Assembly: GCF_947503415.1 (NCBI RefSeq)
Contig: NZ_CANNDS010000002.1
Location: 1,054,001-1,118,000 of the forward strand
Source: an uncultured Tateyamaria sp.
Lineage (GTDB): Bacteria > Pseudomonadota > Alphaproteobacteria > Rhodobacterales > Rhodobacteraceae
DNA: 64,000 nucleotides
Direction of reading: 5' to 3'
Shown in pieces: positions 44,344 to 51,865 of the stretch. The translations under genes were made by a program, and so were the position numbers. Within the stretch, counting starts at the first letter, position 1, and each line of letters opens with the position of its first letter. Under the pieces are notes generated by a model. The model was given only the letters and a program-made list of their open reading frames with translations, was not told where the DNA came from and did no database searches.

Positions 44344-44781
44344 ACGCCAACTCCCTGTTGCCTTCGGACGTGGTTCAACCCCAGGCACGGGGGGAACCTC
44401 GTCGGTCTTTTCCCATTAATCGTCTCGCCGTCAAATGTCATTTTAAAAGCGTCCCATCGGTTTTCGGGACGTAACGAGTGCCCGGTGCCCCCAAGCGCCG
44501 GGTCCGGGTGGGGTCCGCCACATCTTCTGTCCCATGGGGGCGACAGGCCGGTCTGACCGGCAGCAAGCGTGGCGGATCCGACGGAGGTTTTTTGAGTATC
44601 GGGGCAGGCATCCTCCCCAAGGGCGCATCCGCGCCTATCGCCTGACCCACAAGTGACTTTGTGCCGAAGCGGCGCAAGGGTGCGAGACGCGGGCAACCAA
44701 GACCAAGCGCAGCACCCTTGCCCCACCTGGCCGTACGCCCGCCCCTTGCTCCCTGTGTGCGTGCGAATTAATCACGGTGCC
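44344..44781. other. Structured intergenic region upstream of tdk
   Basis: This 438-bp stretch shows no convincing gene but has a series of hairpins. CCCGGTGC/GCGCCGGG is at 44481-44502. A larger stem GGTCCGCCAC/GTGGCGGATCC (44513-44579) encloses CTGTC/GACAG and GCCGGTC-T-GACCGGC (44547-44561), and TTTTTT follows at 44588-44593. A 9-bp stem CAAGGGTGC/GCACCCTTG is at 44675-44720. A non-coding RNA or a complex leader/terminator is possible. Confidence 0.5.
44481..44593 (+). ncRNA. Candidate structured RNA or terminator ending in T6
   Basis: Nested dyads on the plus strand end in a 10-bp arm (GTGGCGGATCC) and a T6 run about 8 nt later. The perfect inner GCCGGTC-T-GACCGGC and the co-axial outer arms are more ordered than expected by chance. 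No homologue is recognised and the promoter is unclear, so the ncRNA label is tentative. Confidence 0.3.
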
Positions 44782-45363
44782 ATGGCCAAACTCTATTTCC
44801 ATTACTCGACGATGAACGCAGGAAAATCGACGGTCCTGCTGCAAGCCGCTCACAACTACCGCGAACGCGGGATGGAGCCATACCTGCTCACCGCGTCCTT
44901 TGACGACCGGGCGGGTGCAGGCCGCATCGCATCGCGCATTGGCATCGGGGCAGAAGCGGACACATTCACCACACAGGACAATCTGTTCGACATCCTTGAC
45001 GCGCGCCGGGCTTCGAAGCCGATTGCCTGCGTGTTTGTGGACGAGGCGCAATTCCTGACGGAAGATCAAGTCTGGCAACTGGCCCGCGCGGTCGATGACA
45101 TGGGTCTGCCGGTGATGTGCTACGGATTGCGTGTCGACTTCAGGGGCAAGTTGTTCCCCGGATCGGCCACCCTTTTGGCCCTCGCCGATGAGATGCGCGA
45201 GGTGCGCACAATCTGCCATTGCGGAAAAAAGGCGACAATGGTGATCCGTCAGGATTCGGACGGCAACACGATCACGGATGGCGCGCAAGTTCAGATCGGC
45301 GGAAACGAAACCTATGTTTCGTTGTGCCGACGGCACTGGCGCGATGCGGTGGGCGACGGCTGA
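44782..45363 (+). CDS. tdk: Thymidine kinase
   Basis: This 193-residue type II thymidine kinase has the P-loop STMNAGKSTVLLQAAHNYRERG, a Walker B-type CVFVDEAQFL, and MCYGLRVDFRGKLFPGS. The zinc-binding lasso has Cys in ICHCGKKATMV and a late Cys in YVSLCRRHW. ATG 44782 is chosen because homology starts there; longer frames run into the hairpin region. It salvages thymidine to dTMP. It is a single-gene unit. Confidence 0.95.
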   Translation: MAKLYFHYSTMNAGKSTVLLQAAHNYRERGMEPYLLTASFDDRAGAGRIASRIGIGAEADTFTTQDNLFDILDARRASKPIACVFVDEAQFLTEDQVWQLARAVDDMGLPVMCYGLRVDFRGKLFPGSATLLALADEMREVRTICHCGKKATMVIRQDSDGNTITDGAQVQIGGNETYVSLCRRHWRDAVGDG

Positions 45364-45369
45364 CCCACG

Positions 45370-45407
45370 GCCGCGTGAAGACAGCAGAATGTCCACGCGG
45401 CTCTTTC
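45370..45407 (+). terminator. Terminator after tdk
   Basis: GCCGCGTG (45370-45377) pairs perfectly with CACGCGGC (45394-45401) and is followed by TCTTTC. It lies 6 bp after the tdk stop. The rest of the 162-bp spacer to the convergent flavoprotein gene shows no gene. Confidence 0.6.
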
Positions 45408-45525
45408 GTAGCACCCGTTTGGGACCCCGCCATGATGTGAGCGTACCGCACGGATGCATGACGAAACTGCGCCGCAACACGCCCTCGCTGTCGTCATCTG
45501 CCCCGCAACGACGGACATTGAAACC

Positions 45526-47622
45526 TCAAGCAGGACGGCCATCGGCATCGCCAAGATCATAGATGCCGCCCGTCAACCAAGCGGGCCAGTCGCGTTCGAA
45601 TACGGACGTTGTATTCTCATCGAATTGTCGGTTTGGGCGCATGCGGATCACCATCTTCGTCCCATCCAGCCGAACAAGAATTTGGGTTTGCATGTCCTCG
45701 TGGCGTTCCGGGCGGAACCGGGTTTTTGGCAGTGGCCCCGTCCGCGCTTCGGGCAAGGACGCGCCTTCGGGATCACAGATCGCACGCGCACCCCTGCTCC
45801 CGCCCCCCTGCGCGATATAGAAATCAAGCGCTGAAAGCACGGCCTCGGACGCCAGCGCCATCTGTTGCCATTGCAGAACCCGACCAGCTTCGCTGGTGCG
45901 CGCGAAGGAGATGCCATGCCGACGGATCGCCGTATTCAGTTGTTGGGCCTCAACATGCGCCTGCGCGACATCTGTGGCGGTGCACAGGATGCCAGCGTGG
46001 TCACTCATTCTGGCCTGAACATCGGCGCGGACGCTTCGGATGGTCTGGGGACTGTCTGCCTTCAGAACGGCTTTGATGTCCTTGACTGCCACAAGGGCTT
46101 GGGCACTTGCGTCTTGATTGGATGGCTTGGCGGCATGCCCGCCCGCAGCCACATGTTCGGCGACCCGCGTGCCAAAGACCTGACCCGCATTCAACGCAGA
46201 CCCACCCGGACGGGTCGCGCCATGGGTGCCCGCGGCCTCGCCCACGGCATAGATCCCGGCGATATTCGTGCGCCCCCAGGTGTCGACCGCGATGCCACCG
46301 TTCATGTGTTGATTGTTCACCGCAAACTCCAGAGGCGCAGCGGTGATGTCGACCTTGTACCGCTTGTAAAGTTCGATCGCGAGCGGGTTCATGTGGCTCA
46401 AGCGGTCAATGGGCAGGTCCTGCCCCGCGCCCGCAGCGCTCAGGTAAGCGGCTACATCATCATCCAACCGGTCCAGACTGAACGGCGCATCCCCCGGCAC
46501 CGGCAACAGATTGCGATTGAAATCGAGAAAGACCTGCCGCCCCTTCTGGTTCTCGCGAAAGATCGCCAGATCCACGAGGCTGGACTGGAAGTCCAACATG
46601 CGGCTGGCATGGAACGGCCATTGATAGCCCTTGCGGAAGATGTTCGACGCCATCTCTTGGGTGGTGCGGTAGTAGTCTGCAAGAAAGTGATGTTCGTTGC
46701 CCGCCGCGTCGCGTGAAAAGATATGCGGAATGACCTGTACGTAAGTGCCTGACAGGTTCCACGGAAACCCTTCACGCCGGGTGCCGATGCCAAACTGGCT
46801 TTCCGTGATGTTGACCAGTTCCAGCCCCGTCTCCAAGGCAACGCCAAGGGTGCCGAAGCAGCCGTTCGGGAACACGCTGTCGCGGTACAACTCACCCGGA
46901 CCACCTGCGGCAAACACAAGGGCCGCGCATTGAAACAGCGCCAGACCGTAAGGGTTCGCCTTGCTGCTGGCCTTTGGGCGGATGGTTAAGACACCAACCA
47001 CACGCGCGTGATCCCCCTGCCCTTCGGTCAGCACTTTGACGGCAGTGGTGTGGTTGTAGAACGGGATGCCCTGCCGCAACGCCTCTTCGGCCAGAACCTT
47101 GACCATGAGGCGCGAGGTGCGCGGCCCGCACGATGTCGCGCGCCCGACCTCGTCATGGTCCGTCTGGTATCGCAACGTGCCGCCCAGATTATCCTGCGGC
47201 AGGGGCAACCCGAGGTATTGCAGCGACGCCATGGCCCGAACCGACCCGACCGCCTCGACATAGGCCGTGTCTTCGTCCATCGCCCCGCCCGCACGGATTG
47301 CAGCGGCCATCGCCTTGAAATTGTCGCCCTGATCCTTGGTATTGGCGGTGTGCAGCGTCTGCTTGTCCGACCCGGAACAGGCCGAGGTTCCGCCCCAGGC
47401 GCTTTGGCTGATGATCACGACATCGACAGCGCGGCGCCTCATCTCGACAGCCGTGCGCAGCCCGGCCGCGCCACTGCCAATGACAAGGCCGCCGCATCGA
47501 AAGACAGGAATGTCGAACCCAGCAACCGTCAGATGGTCCACCGGATCGGGCTCGCCACCCAGCCGCGGCATCGCCACATCGGTCAGCGCATCAAGAATAT
47601 GCTGGGGAACGGACAGGCTCAT
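45526..47622 (-). CDS. FAD-dependent oxidoreductase, fumarate reductase/succinate dehydrogenase flavoprotein-like
   Basis: This 698-residue flavoprotein has the dinucleotide motif GLVIGSGAAGLRTAVEMRRR, then GGTSACSGSDKQTLHTANTKDQGDNF and a second FAD segment ALVFAAGGPGELYRDSVFPNG. The region QHMNGGIAVDTWGRTNIAGIYAVGEAAGTHGATRPGGSALNAGQVFG matches the fumarate-reductase-like C-terminal FAD site. No iron-sulfur or membrane partner subunit is adjacent, so it may act alone or with an unlinked partner. It is the last gene of the LacI regulon, 31 bp after the Gfo/Idh gene. GAGGA precedes the tandem ATGs at 47625/47622. Confidence 0.82.
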   Translation of the reverse strand: MSLSVPQHILDALTDVAMPRLGGEPDPVDHLTVAGFDIPVFRCGGLVIGSGAAGLRTAVEMRRRAVDVVIISQSAWGGTSACSGSDKQTLHTANTKDQGDNFKAMAAAIRAGGAMDEDTAYVEAVGSVRAMASLQYLGLPLPQDNLGGTLRYQTDHDEVGRATSCGPRTSRLMVKVLAEEALRQGIPFYNHTTAVKVLTEGQGDHARVVGVLTIRPKASSKANPYGLALFQCAALVFAAGGPGELYRDSVFPNGCFGTLGVALETGLELVNITESQFGIGTRREGFPWNLSGTYVQVIPHIFSRDAAGNEHHFLADYYRTTQEMASNIFRKGYQWPFHASRMLDFQSSLVDLAIFRENQKGRQVFLDFNRNLLPVPGDAPFSLDRLDDDVAAYLSAAGAGQDLPIDRLSHMNPLAIELYKRYKVDITAAPLEFAVNNQHMNGGIAVDTWGRTNIAGIYAVGEAAGTHGATRPGGSALNAGQVFGTRVAEHVAAGGHAAKPSNQDASAQALVAVKDIKAVLKADSPQTIRSVRADVQARMSDHAGILCTATDVAQAHVEAQQLNTAIRRHGISFARTSEAGRVLQWQQMALASEAVLSALDFYIAQGGGSRGARAICDPEGASLPEARTGPLPKTRFRPERHEDMQTQILVRLDGTKMVIRMRPNRQFDENTTSVFERDWPAWLTGGIYDLGDADGRPA

Positions 47623-47652
47623 CAATCAAATCCTCTGCAAACCGTCCATGGA

Positions 47653-48816
47653 TCAACCAATCTCGACCCACCTGTTTTCACGAGAAGATTCCATGCACGC
47701 GTCCACGATCTGACAGATGTGATGGCCTGTCTCGAATGTCGGCCACATCGGCTGGTTCGAGACGATGGACTTGATGACTTCGGCTACTTCAATGATCTTG
47801 CCCTCGTTATAGCCCAGCGCGAAATTGGGCAGCGGCAGGAAGGCACGAAAGGTCTCATGCTCCGGGCCGACATCAATTTCGCGATAACCGCGTCGACCAA
47901 CCTTGTCGTCGTTTGAATAGAAACGCAGCCGGTTCACCTCGTCATAGGTGTAGGTCAGGCTGCCCTTGGTGCCGTAGATCTCGTAGGTTTGCATGAACTT
48001 GCGCCCCGTCGCCACGCGACTGAAGTCCACCAACCCGCGCGCACCGCCTTCGAACCGACACAGAATGTTGGAGCCATCGGGGTTCGTGACATCGGACCAC
48101 GCCTCGTCACCGGTCAGAACCGTCTCCTTGCCATATCCGAAATTGTCCACAACGGGGCGCTTTTCGGTCACAATGAAATTGTCCGCAATCAACGCACTGA
48201 CCTTGCCGACCAGAAACTCCATGAAACTGAAGACATGACTGCCCGTGTCGCCGATCATTCCCGTGGGGGCCAGATCGCCATTGGCCCGCCACATGAACGG
48301 AGCCAGCGGATCGCCGTATATGTCCACGTGTTGGCAGGCCTTGAACAACGTGATGTCGCCAATCTCTCCGGCGTCGATGATCTCTTTGGCAAGGTCATGC
48401 ACCGGGTTGCGCGGGAAAGAGTGTCCGACACGAGTGATCAGCCCCTTTTCGTTGGCAATGTCCGCCAATTCGCGCGCCTGTGCTGCGGTGTCGGCCAAAG
48501 GCTTTTCACAATAGACATGCTTGCCCGCCAACAGGGCCGCCTTGGCCACCTCGTAATGCAGGTTGTCAGGCAGGCAGATGTCGATCAGATCCACGTCCGG
48601 GTCGGCAACTGCCTCTTGCCAAGTGCCAAGGATCTTCGCGCCGGGCGCGCGAAAGGCAAGGCTCTTTGCCGCATCCACATCGGTTTCGACCAGCGCCACA
48701 ACCCGGGCGGTCCCATCACCGTCACCAAAGAAATGCGGGAAACTTTGATAGGCCATTGTGTGCACCTTGCCCATCCACCCGGACGCGCCCAGAACGGCCA
48801 CCTTTACTTCTGTCAT
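47653..48816 (-). CDS. Gfo/Idh/MocA family oxidoreductase
   Basis: This 387-residue NAD(P)-dependent sugar-type oxidoreductase has the Rossmann VAVLGASGWMGKVHTMAYQSF, the EKPLADTAAQ motif with the catalytic Lys, and DTGSHVFSFMEFLVGKV in the C-terminal domain. It has its own upstream operator (TGGAACGTTCCA at 48845-48856) between it and the LacI gene. It probably acts on a cyclic polyol or sugar intermediate of the same pathway. GGAGAGGG lies just before its ATG. Confidence 0.9.
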   Translation of the reverse strand: MTEVKVAVLGASGWMGKVHTMAYQSFPHFFGDGDGTARVVALVETDVDAAKSLAFRAPGAKILGTWQEAVADPDVDLIDICLPDNLHYEVAKAALLAGKHVYCEKPLADTAAQARELADIANEKGLITRVGHSFPRNPVHDLAKEIIDAGEIGDITLFKACQHVDIYGDPLAPFMWRANGDLAPTGMIGDTGSHVFSFMEFLVGKVSALIADNFIVTEKRPVVDNFGYGKETVLTGDEAWSDVTNPDGSNILCRFEGGARGLVDFSRVATGRKFMQTYEIYGTKGSLTYTYDEVNRLRFYSNDDKVGRRGYREIDVGPEHETFRAFLPLPNFALGYNEGKIIEVAEVIKSIVSNQPMWPTFETGHHICQIVDACMESSRENRWVEIG

Positions 48817-48844
48817 ATCCCTCTCCTTTCATCCCGCTCCGGTC

Positions 48845-48856
48845 TGGAACGTTCCA
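48845..48856. promoter_or_regulatory. LacI operator upstream of the Gfo/Idh-flavoprotein pair
   Basis: TGGAACGTTCCA is a perfect 12-bp palindrome with central CG. It is identical to the copy at 61539-61550 and lies 29 bp before the Gfo/Idh start. A further dyad, AAACCG-N10-CGGTTT (48872-48893), lies upstream of it. Identity between sites 12.7 kb apart supports a shared regulator. Confidence 0.8.
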
Positions 48857-48908
48857 CTCTACTCGCATCGAAAACCGAACATGCGGTCCGGTTTGCAAAA
48901 TGATTGTG

Positions 48909-49913
48909 TCAGGCGCCGCTCGACGCCCGCTTGATCAGGGCGACCGGGCTGCGCGCGGTCATGCGTGGTACTTTGCCATCCTTGACCCATGCCAGGATTT
49001 GCTCTGCCGTCGACGTCGCAAAGTCAGGGATATTGCAACTGACAGAGGTCAAGGGCGGATAACTGTCCCGGCAATCTTCGATGTCGTCAAATCCGACCAC
49101 GCGCAGGTCCCTGCCGATCTTCACGCCAAGTTCCGGCCCCGCCGCCAACACGCCCAAAGCGACAAGATCGTTAAAGCAAATCACACCATCCACCTCTGGA
49201 TGATCAGCCCGAAGCTGTGCCGCCGTTGCCTTTCCAAAAGCCCGCGTCGCTTGTCCGGTCAACACCACCGGCTCCATCCCGTTGTCAGCCAGCACGGACA
49301 AGTAGCCGCTCATGCGTTCTTCGGTCACGGCGCGCCCCTCTAGCCCCCCCATGAAGGCGATCCGTTTGCACCCCATCTCAAGCAGATGCTCAGTGGCAAG
49401 GCGACCACCCAGGTCGTAATCAGGCGCAACGAAGGGGAATTTGGGATCACCGGATGTCAGCGACCGGAACACCTGTATCGTGGGTGTATTGGACGCCTCC
49501 AGTACCGCAAGCGTCTCTTGCGTGCCCCCGTAGCTGGGCGAAATGATGAACCCCGACACACCGTGCTCCACCAGCGAAGAGATCATGCGCGTCTGAAGCT
49601 CTGGGTCTTCGTCAGAATTGGCAAGAACCGTGGCAAAGCCATTGCGCGCAAGCTCCATCTGAAACAGGGCCGCAAATTCGGTGAAAAACGGGTTTCGCAA
49701 GTCATTGATCACCAGACCGATCAGTCCGGACGACGATGACCGCAGCGTCGCCGCCGACCGGTTGTAAACATACCCGATCTCCGCCATCGCCTCGCGTACG
49801 GCCACTCGGGTCGCTTCCTTGACCGCCTTTGATCCCTGCAAAACAAGGCTGACCGTGGATTTCGACACACCGGCCTGTTTCGCAACATCCAAAATGGTGG
49901 GCCGAGGTTTCAT
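48909..49913 (-). CDS. LacI family transcriptional regulator
   Basis: This 334-residue LacI-type repressor has the HTH TILDVAKQAGVSKSTVSLVLQ and the hinge SAATLRSSSSGLIGLVI. The effector domain includes FVAPDYDLGGRLATEHLLEMGCKRIAFMGG and VDGVICFNDLVALGVL. I prefer ATG 49913 because the HTH normally begins within a few residues. An ATG at 49952 would add 13 residues, and neither has a strong ribosome-binding site. It lies inside the operon after the Dabb gene and is the expected reader of the GGAACGTTCC sites. Confidence 0.88.
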   Translation of the reverse strand: MKPRPTILDVAKQAGVSKSTVSLVLQGSKAVKEATRVAVREAMAEIGYVYNRSAATLRSSSSGLIGLVINDLRNPFFTEFAALFQMELARNGFATVLANSDEDPELQTRMISSLVEHGVSGFIISPSYGGTQETLAVLEASNTPTIQVFRSLTSGDPKFPFVAPDYDLGGRLATEHLLEMGCKRIAFMGGLEGRAVTEERMSGYLSVLADNGMEPVVLTGQATRAFGKATAAQLRADHPEVDGVICFNDLVALGVLAAGPELGVKIGRDLRVVGFDDIEDCRDSYPPLTSVSCNIPDFATSTAEQILAWVKDGKVPRMTARSPVALIKRASSGA

Positions 49914-49964
49914 ATCGCCGCGCTGTCCAATCGTTGTGCGTTGCCGCCACATCCCTGCCTGAAC

Positions 49965-50273
49965 CTAAACATCCAGATCAAGCACCAGAATTCCGTCAAT
50001 CCCGCCAACCGCGTTGGCAACAAGCTGGCCGCCCAGCGCCTGATGTTCGGGGTTGTCTGCATAGCTTTGCAGGGCATCCCAACTGTCAAAGTCGATGACG
50101 AAGCCATGCATGTAGCCACGTTCAATCTGTTCGGGACTTTCGGACCGTCCACCCGTGAAGCTCTGCGCACCGGGCAGTGTGTCGGCCAGCGCAGACAGAC
50201 CGGCATAGATCTCTGCGATCCTGTCTTCGGGCGTCTCGGGTTTGAACTTGGTCAGAAAGATGTGACGGATCAT
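49965..50273 (-). CDS. Dabb family protein (stress-responsive A/B barrel domain)
   Basis: This 102-residue single-domain dimeric alpha/beta-barrel protein begins MIRHIFLTKFKPE and contains the conserved GYMHGFVIDFDSWDALQSYADNPEHQ. Dabb-fold proteins include enzymes acting on polyketide-like or lactone intermediates as well as proteins of unknown role. It overlaps the GMC gene by 4 nt, so it is an integral part of the operon. A catalytic or intermediate-handling role in the pathway is inferred only from position. Confidence 0.85.
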   Translation of the reverse strand: MIRHIFLTKFKPETPEDRIAEIYAGLSALADTLPGAQSFTGGRSESPEQIERGYMHGFVIDFDSWDALQSYADNPEHQALGGQLVANAVGGIDGILVLDLDV

Positions 50274-51865
50274 GGGTTCATTCCTTGGTCTTGCTTGATC
50301 ATGTCAGCGGCCTTCTCGCCAATCATGATCGAAGGCGCGTTGGTGTTGGATGAGTTGACGGTCGGCATCACCGACGCATCGGCCACCCGAAGGCCGTCGA
50401 TCCCGTTGAACCGCAAGCGCGGATCAAGGACGGCTTCCGCATCGCTGCCCATCCGGCAGGTGCCCGCGCAATGATGCGAGGTTTTGGAGTGCACGCAGAT
50501 GAAGTTGAAATACTCCTCATCCGTGCGCACATCCGGCCCGGGCAGACGTTCGGCCATGATGTACGGTTTCAGCGCATCTTGGGCGAGGATGTCCTGCACC
50601 AGCTTCAGGCCGCGGATCGACATCTCGCGGTCATAGTCTTCGGACAGGTAATTCGGGTCGATCAACGGCATATCGGCGGGGTTGTCGCTTTGCAGGCGCA
50701 CCGTCCCGCGCGACCGCGGACGCAAGTGGCACGCATTCAGCGTCACACCCCCGTTGGGCATGGCCTCGACCCCGGCTTCGATGCCGGTGCCAAGACCCAG
50801 ATGCATCTGGATATCGGGCGAGCGGGCATTCTCATCCGCGTACCAGAACCCACCCGTCTCAAACAGGCTGGAGGCAACGGGCCCCTTGCGCGTGAACAGA
50901 TATTGCAACCCTGCCAGCGCAGACAGATGCAGCTTGGCAAAACGGTCATACGTGTGGGGCCCCGTCACCTCGCAAATCGCATAGAGGTCCAGATGATCCT
51001 GCAGGTTCGATCCAACGCCCGGGCGATCAAGCATCACGTCGATCCCAAGCGGCGCAAGCGCGTCCGCCGGACCGATGCCTGACAGCTGCAAAAGGCGGGG
51101 AGAGCCAATGGCTCCCGAGGACAGGATCACTTCGCGATCCGCCGTGATCCTGGTGCCATCACCCATTTCAACGCCCGTGGCACGGCCATTCTCGACCGTG
51201 ATCCGACGCACCTGCGCGTTCATTTGAATGGTCAGGTTTTGGCGTGACTTGGCAGGGGCCAGAAACGCCATCGCCGCCGAAGACCTGCGCGCATTGCGTT
51301 GGGTCAGTTGGTAGTAACCGGCACCATCCTGCTTTGGCCCGTTCACGTCGGTTGTCTTGGGTATACCAAGCTGCCCCGCCGCTTCGATGAACGCATCACA
51401 GATCGGCAACGGGGCTGCTGGCATCGACACCCCCATCGGGCCACCCGCACCGTGATATTGGCCGTCATACGTGTCGTTGTCTTCGGATTTCCGGAAATAG
51501 GGCAGGACATCGTCATAGGCCCAGCCATCACAGCCCATCTGCCGCCATTCATCGTAATCCTGCGCTGCACCACGTGTGTAGATCTGCGCGTTGATGGCGG
51601 ACCCGCCCCCAATGACCTTGGCTTGGGTGTAGTTGAACACCTTGCCCTGCATGGACCGCTGCGGCGTGGTGGACCAGCCCCAAGACCCAATGCCCTTGGT
51701 CATCTTCGCGAAACCTGCAGGCAGATGAAAGAACGGGTGCCGGTCGCTTCCGCCAGCCTCCAGCAACAGAACGCGCGCATCTGGGTTTTCGGACAGGCGT
51801 GCCGCAATGACCGACCCGGCAGATCCCCCGCCGATCACGATGAAATCATACCCGGCGGCCGTCAC
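50270..51865 (-). CDS. GMC family oxidoreductase (choline/alcohol dehydrogenase-like)
   Basis: This 531-residue flavoprotein has DFIVIGGGSAGSVIAARLSE, GMC signature 1 (KVIGGGSAINAQIYTRG) and signature 2 (SSGAIGSPRLLQLSGIGPA). The C-terminal catalytic His lies in TSHHCAGTCRMG, followed by SSNTNAPSIMIGEKAADM. It is expected to oxidise a primary or secondary alcohol to an aldehyde or ketone. It overlaps both neighbours by 4 nt and pairs with a second, divergent GMC enzyme. Confidence 0.92.
   Translation of the reverse strand: MTAAGYDFIVIGGGSAGSVIAARLSENPDARVLLLEAGGSDRHPFFHLPAGFAKMTKGIGSWGWSTTPQRSMQGKVFNYTQAKVIGGGSAINAQIYTRGAAQDYDEWRQMGCDGWAYDDVLPYFRKSEDNDTYDGQYHGAGGPMGVSMPAAPLPICDAFIEAAGQLGIPKTTDVNGPKQDGAGYYQLTQRNARRSSAAMAFLAPAKSRQNLTIQMNAQVRRITVENGRATGVEMGDGTRITADREVILSSGAIGSPRLLQLSGIGPADALAPLGIDVMLDRPGVGSNLQDHLDLYAICEVTGPHTYDRFAKLHLSALAGLQYLFTRKGPVASSLFETGGFWYADENARSPDIQMHLGLGTGIEAGVEAMPNGGVTLNACHLRPRSRGTVRLQSDNPADMPLIDPNYLSEDYDREMSIRGLKLVQDILAQDALKPYIMAERLPGPDVRTDEEYFNFICVHSKTSHHCAGTCRMGSDAEAVLDPRLRFNGIDGLRVADASVMPTVNSSNTNAPSIMIGEKAADMIKQDQGMNP

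Noticed and set aside
45312-45560. 82-codon minus-strand frame between tdk and the flavoprotein, checked for a ferredoxin-like partner
   Set aside because: No CxxCxxC pattern or other domain, and it overlaps the tdk terminator. The cysteines are scattered.
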